Of a stretch of DNA of 64,000 nucleotides, positions 61,180 through 64,000 are shown piece by piece. This stretch comes from Bacteroidota bacterium (GTDB lineage: Bacteria; Bacteroidota; Rhodothermia; Rhodothermales; Bin80). Location: NCBI GenBank assembly GCA_026709065.1, contig JAPOTS010000043.1:1-64000 (forward strand). Direction: 5' to 3'. Numbering within the stretch: position 1 is the stretch's first letter; the number at the start of each line of letters is the position of its first letter. Made by a program: the position numbers and the translations under genes. The notes below the pieces were generated by a model. That model was not told where the DNA came from. It saw only the letters and a list, made by a program, of their open reading frames with translations, and did not search any database.

Positions 61180-61791
61180 ATGGCTAATGGATTATCTCAG
61201 CTTCCTGCTGAGCTAATGGTTGGAACGGAACGCTTCAAGGGAGATGGGGCTTCTAATGGTTTAACACTGCTGGACTACTGGAGATGGCGAAGTTCAGTAC
61301 TCCTTGATAATACTGAGCGCGGGATATTGGCAGAATTTTTAATCGCTTCAGCATTAGATCTTCACTCTACTCCAAGAAGAGAGTGGGGGGATGCTGATAT
61401 TACATTGGACTCTGGTGTTAAGATTGAGATTAAAAGTGCTGCATATGTTCAGTCATGGAGTCAGAATGTCTATTCTGATATACGGTTTGGAATTGCCCCT
61501 CATACCGGATGGGATGCTTCCACGGGTGAGTATAGCGATGTTAAAAAGCGTTGGGCACATATTTATGTTTTTTGCGTCTACACCAGAAAAGAGCCCCCGT
61601 TTGATCCAATGAATGTGGACGAATGGGACTTTTATGTGATCTCTACCAAGATTCTTGATGCGGAAATTCCCACTCAGATAACGATTGGTCTACGTCCTCT
61701 GGAACGTCTTCCTGTGCACAAGTGCAGATATGAAAATCTGAGATTGATTATATTAGAGATGTCAAAAGAGATTATCGTAGAATCTAAATGA
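61180..61791 (+). CDS. PD-(D/E)XK restriction-endonuclease-like protein, 203 aa
   Basis: Soluble. The core fits a PD-(D/E)XK nuclease: ERGILAEFLIASAL (E52), then WGDADITL (D73), then VKIEIKSAAYVQSW (E83, K85). I see no DNA-recognition domain and no methyltransferase beside it, so it is an orphan. Proteins with this layout are annotated as hypothetical in many genomes. A hairpin with a short T-run follows the stop. A nuclease role is inferred from motifs only. Confidence 0.65.
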   Translation: MANGLSQLPAELMVGTERFKGDGASNGLTLLDYWRWRSSVLLDNTERGILAEFLIASALDLHSTPRREWGDADITLDSGVKIEIKSAAYVQSWSQNVYSDIRFGIAPHTGWDASTGEYSDVKKRWAHIYVFCVYTRKEPPFDPMNVDEWDFYVISTKILDAEIPTQITIGLRPLERLPVHKCRYENLRLIILEMSKEIIVESK

Positions 61792-61800
61792 GAAACTGGA

Positions 61801-61826
61801 GAGTCGGTTTAGTAGAACCGCTCTTT
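61801..61826 (+). terminator. Weak terminator after the PD-(D/E)XK gene
   Basis: GAGTCGGTT (61801-61809) pairs with AACCGCTC (61816-61823) with one bulged base, followed by TTTGTT. The position, ten bases after the stop, fits an intrinsic terminator, though the T-run is short. Confidence 0.5.
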
Positions 61827-61861
61827 GTTAGATAATCTACGGCTAAACAGATCCCTGATTC

Positions 61862-62060
61862 GTGAGTTGCCCGCAAGCTGCAGCAATGTCAGATCCGCGG
61901 CTTCGTTGTACAGTAACCCCAGAATATTCAAGAGTACGGCAACATTCCTCAAAATTCCATGATCTGCCACAATTTTTTGAGATGTACCTCAAAAAAGGTA
62001 TCCATCCGATGAAAAACGAGACTAGGAAGAACTTTAATTGGATAAGTTATTTTTTCGCGA
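61862..62060 (-). pseudogene. C-terminal remnant of rlmN
   Basis: The minus strand reads WNFEECCRTLEYSGVTVQRSRG, then SDIAAACGQLTNQG, the typical end of the 23S rRNA (A2503) methyltransferase RlmN. Upstream the same frame stays open but loses resemblance. The radical-SAM core and its CxxxCxxC motif are missing, so this is a fragment. A diverged copy of 55 bases of it lies at 1-55 in the opposite orientation. The rest of 61824-62250 shows nothing else. Confidence 0.65.
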
Positions 62061-62250
62061 GCCCTTAACAGTTCAACAACCCTTGAACAAGTAGAATTGA
62101 TCAATGATTTAAGGCAGTTCTCAAGTAGCTCAATGCTTAAGAATTAAAATGGCTTCACGATGACTCTGAGGTCAAACGTCGGACATAACTGGCAAAAGGA
62201 TTGATTGAATCACCTTAATTCCCCGTCTCTGAACAAGGGGAAGGTAACCA

Positions 62251-62850
62251 TCAGTTTTGCAATTTAGCAAGCCTCTTATGGAGGCTCTCCATAAACGCCT
62301 CAAATCCACGCTTACGTACATAGGACTGAAACGAAACAGAATAACCTTCAACCGTTCCAACATCGTCAATCACGAAATCATAAAGCCACCAAGTATCTTC
62401 GTTTCGATGAATATGATAAATGACATTCAAGTTGGAATTATTAATTTCAACTATTGTATTGACAGATGCTTCATCACCATTTACTGAAACCGATTCAATG
62501 ATAATTGGTGATTTATATACCGACAGGTCATTGAGAGACTGAGCACGCACGATTTGACTAAACACATCAATAAACTCCTCTTGATTCTCGGTTGAAACTT
62601 CCTTATAGAATCGTCCGAGAGAACGCATTCCCATCTCTTTAAAGTCAATTTGATCATTGATCAGAGAGCGGGCTTTTTCTCGCAGAGACGGATCCTCTTC
62701 CATCCCCAGAACCGCCTCTTTAATCTCTTGATCCCGAGATATGATGAAGGCAAGGACTTCAGCTACAACTTCGTCTTCGGATACCTGCGCGAAGACAAAC
62801 GATGGAAAAAGGAATAAGATAGTAAGTGATAAGTAACTATTTAGTTTCAT
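62251..62850 (-). CDS. MlaC-like lipid-transport protein
   Basis: 199 aa with a signal peptide (about 1-22, ending FVFAQ). The body has the MlaC/Ttg2D pattern: REKARSLINDQIDFKEMGMRSLGRFYKEVS, then EEFIDVFSQIVRAQ and a WWLYDFVIDDVGTVEGYSVSFQSYV end. MlaC shuttles phospholipids through the periplasm. The start overlaps the TolC-like gene by four bases. No mlaE/F/D is visible in the window, so those are probably elsewhere. Confidence 0.8.
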   Translation of the reverse strand: MKLNSYLSLTILFLFPSFVFAQVSEDEVVAEVLAFIISRDQEIKEAVLGMEEDPSLREKARSLINDQIDFKEMGMRSLGRFYKEVSTENQEEFIDVFSQIVRAQSLNDLSVYKSPIIIESVSVNGDEASVNTIVEINNSNLNVIYHIHRNEDTWWLYDFVIDDVGTVEGYSVSFQSYVRKRGFEAFMESLHKRLAKLQN

Positions 62851-64000
62851 TGGGTTTCGGTAAATGAGTCCATTTCTTGAGTAAGTATCCCTGCACTGGC
62901 GAGTAGCTCAATGAGTGCCATGTTGTAACGACGAACCGCCTCATAGTAAGCAGCCTCTATCTTGAGGTTTGACTGCACAGCATCAATAAGATTTTCAGTA
63001 TCACCTAAGTCAAGATCAAAATTGATCTGCTCAACTCTGAGCCATTCTTTGCTTATGGCCAAAGAGCTGTCCTGAGCGGCTAACGCTTCTTTTTCAATTG
63101 CCACCTGTCTCCACGATTGTTCAATTTCAGCAAGAACCTGTTGTTCTAAGCCAATGGATAGATGTTTAACTGAACTGTGTTGTGCCTCTGCCTGAGCAAC
63201 GCGGGCACGCGTCTGACCAAAGTTGAGTTTTTGAACGAATCCAATTCCCGCACGGGTACTGAATCGTGAAAAACTATCATTAATATAAGGATTACGTTGG
63301 CGGAAACGATTTGAAGCACCGCTAGCACCAAACATAATCCCAACGGCGCTTTGAGGATAAAAATCTGCTTTTGCTACCCGTACCAGTGCATTTGTGGCGG
63401 TGACTCCAGCGCGCGCTTGAAGAATATCTGGTCGATACATCATCGCTTTATTTTGATAGTAGGCTAAATCTTCTAGTTCAAAATTAAGCGGCGTTAAAGA
63501 GTTATGAATAGGGATAACTTGGATAGAATCGTTTAACATGAGTTGTCTTCGCAGAGCAACATGAGCGGTCTTACTTTTTTGCTGAATCTCAACAATCTGA
63601 CGCTCATTCTCTTGTTGTAAAATCAGCACCTGATAGCGATCGGCATCGTCCATATCAGGGCTTCCTTCATCAAGAAGTCGGGAAATTTCATTGAGAGCCA
63701 TTTTCACGAAATTACTTCCCTTGGATGCTAAGAGGGTAAGTTCATTAGTCAATAGAACATTATAATAGAATTCAGCTGCGCGTACCGATGCCTGAATTAT
63801 TGTTTCTTGGGCCCGGGCATTTTCCAAGTCTGCCCCCGCAGAGGCAGCCTTAATTGAGCCGCTCAGAGCACCCCATGTATAGATAGGCTGGAGCATCGAA
63901 ATTTCAGCTTCTGCATAAGGACTAAAGTTGCTGTAATCATTACGAACGGCAGGGTCAAGATAGAGCTCTTCATTCGGAATATTATTAGGATTATTAATTC
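62847..64000 (-). CDS. TolC-family outer-membrane efflux protein, 5' end off the window
   Basis: The visible part has at least 384 codons; the frame stays open to the window edge, so the signal peptide and first helices are missing. The first in-frame ATG is at 63896, but coding continues upstream of it (PNEELYLDPAVRNDYSNF). The coiled-coil helices include SIKAASAGADLENARAQETI and ARVAQAEAQHSSVKHLS, with YRPDILQARAGVTATNALVRVAKADFYPQ-type TolC text. TolC proteins form the exit duct of efflux and secretion pumps. It is coupled to the MlaC-like gene by a four-base overlap. Confidence 0.85.
   Translation of the reverse strand, partial: INNPNNIPNEELYLDPAVRNDYSNFSPYAEAEISMLQPIYTWGALSGSIKAASAGADLENARAQETIIQASVRAAEFYYNVLLTNELTLLASKGSNFVKMALNEISRLLDEGSPDMDDADRYQVLILQQENERQIVEIQQKSKTAHVALRRQLMLNDSIQVIPIHNSLTPLNFELEDLAYYQNKAMMYRPDILQARAGVTATNALVRVAKADFYPQSAVGIMFGASGASNRFRQRNPYINDSFSRFSTRAGIGFVQKLNFGQTRARVAQAEAQHSSVKHLSIGLEQQVLAEIEQSWRQVAIEKEALAAQDSSLAISKEWLRVEQINFDLDLGDTENLIDAVQSNLKIEAAYYEAVRRYNMALIELLASAGILTQEMDSFTETQ

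Overview
The window looks like chromosomal DNA of a Bacteroidota-type bacterium, probably from the Rhodothermia/Balneolia side rather than Bacteroidia. The pointers are a glycoside hydrolase ending in a type IX secretion sorting domain, a TonB-dependent receptor followed by a DUF4249 lipoprotein, a DUF3078 outer-membrane barrel, a DUF5117-type zinc metalloprotease, an atpDC pair separate from the other ATP synthase genes, and AT-leaning DNA with weak Shine-Dalgarno sites. This is a judgement from gene content; no marker gene was placed in a tree.

Layout. 1-5240: a secreted Spondin_N-GH5-CBM6-like-T9SS protein, a CCA/poly(A) polymerase-type nucleotidyltransferase and a small unknown gene. 5241-8525: class II ribonucleotide reductase nrdJ behind two NrdR-box-like sites. 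9154-13087: a small barrel protein, a TonB-dependent receptor and its DUF4249 lipoprotein. 13763-15726: a two-gene ATPase plus PD-(D/E)XK-like module. 15967-22862 (minus): a close-packed six-gene run, hslV, NYN-domain protein, hslU, FemAB-like acyltransferase, multi-span membrane protein, flippase. 23411-25056 (minus): a LolA-like protein and an LPG-synthase-type membrane protein. 25686-26225: a SLOG/MoCo-carrier-like protein.

26226-32554 is an insertion-sequence graveyard. It holds a decayed tnpB, a decayed ISNCY-like transposase, a lipoprotein gene with a poly-C tract in its signal peptide, and an IS4-type element with recognisable ends and a broken transposase. Just after it, 32801-34840 encodes a GHKL ATPase fused to a nuclease-like end. 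35272-38822 (minus) is hisB-proC-hisH-hisA-hisF, divergent from metG (39216-41306). 41583-45763 (minus) is a compact operon of a RecQ helicase fused to a phosphoribosyltransferase and two diverged DprA/SLOG-like proteins. 46206-53251 holds a zinc metalloprotease, atpDC, a DUF3078 protein and an MFS transporter. 54220-60078 is recJ, an M14 carboxypeptidase and an unknown membrane protein. 60632-64000 holds small unknowns, a PD-(D/E)XK-like protein, an rlmN fragment and a MlaC/TolC pair running off the edge.

The best candidates for undescribed systems are the ATPase-nuclease pair (13763-15726), the GHKL-nuclease protein (32801-34840) and the RecQ-PRTase plus twin DprA-like operon (41583-45763). 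All three resemble genome-defence or DNA-conflict modules in architecture, but that function is inferred. Two further oddities are an NYN RNase-like gene between hslV and hslU, and related rlmN 3'-end fragments near both ends of the window.
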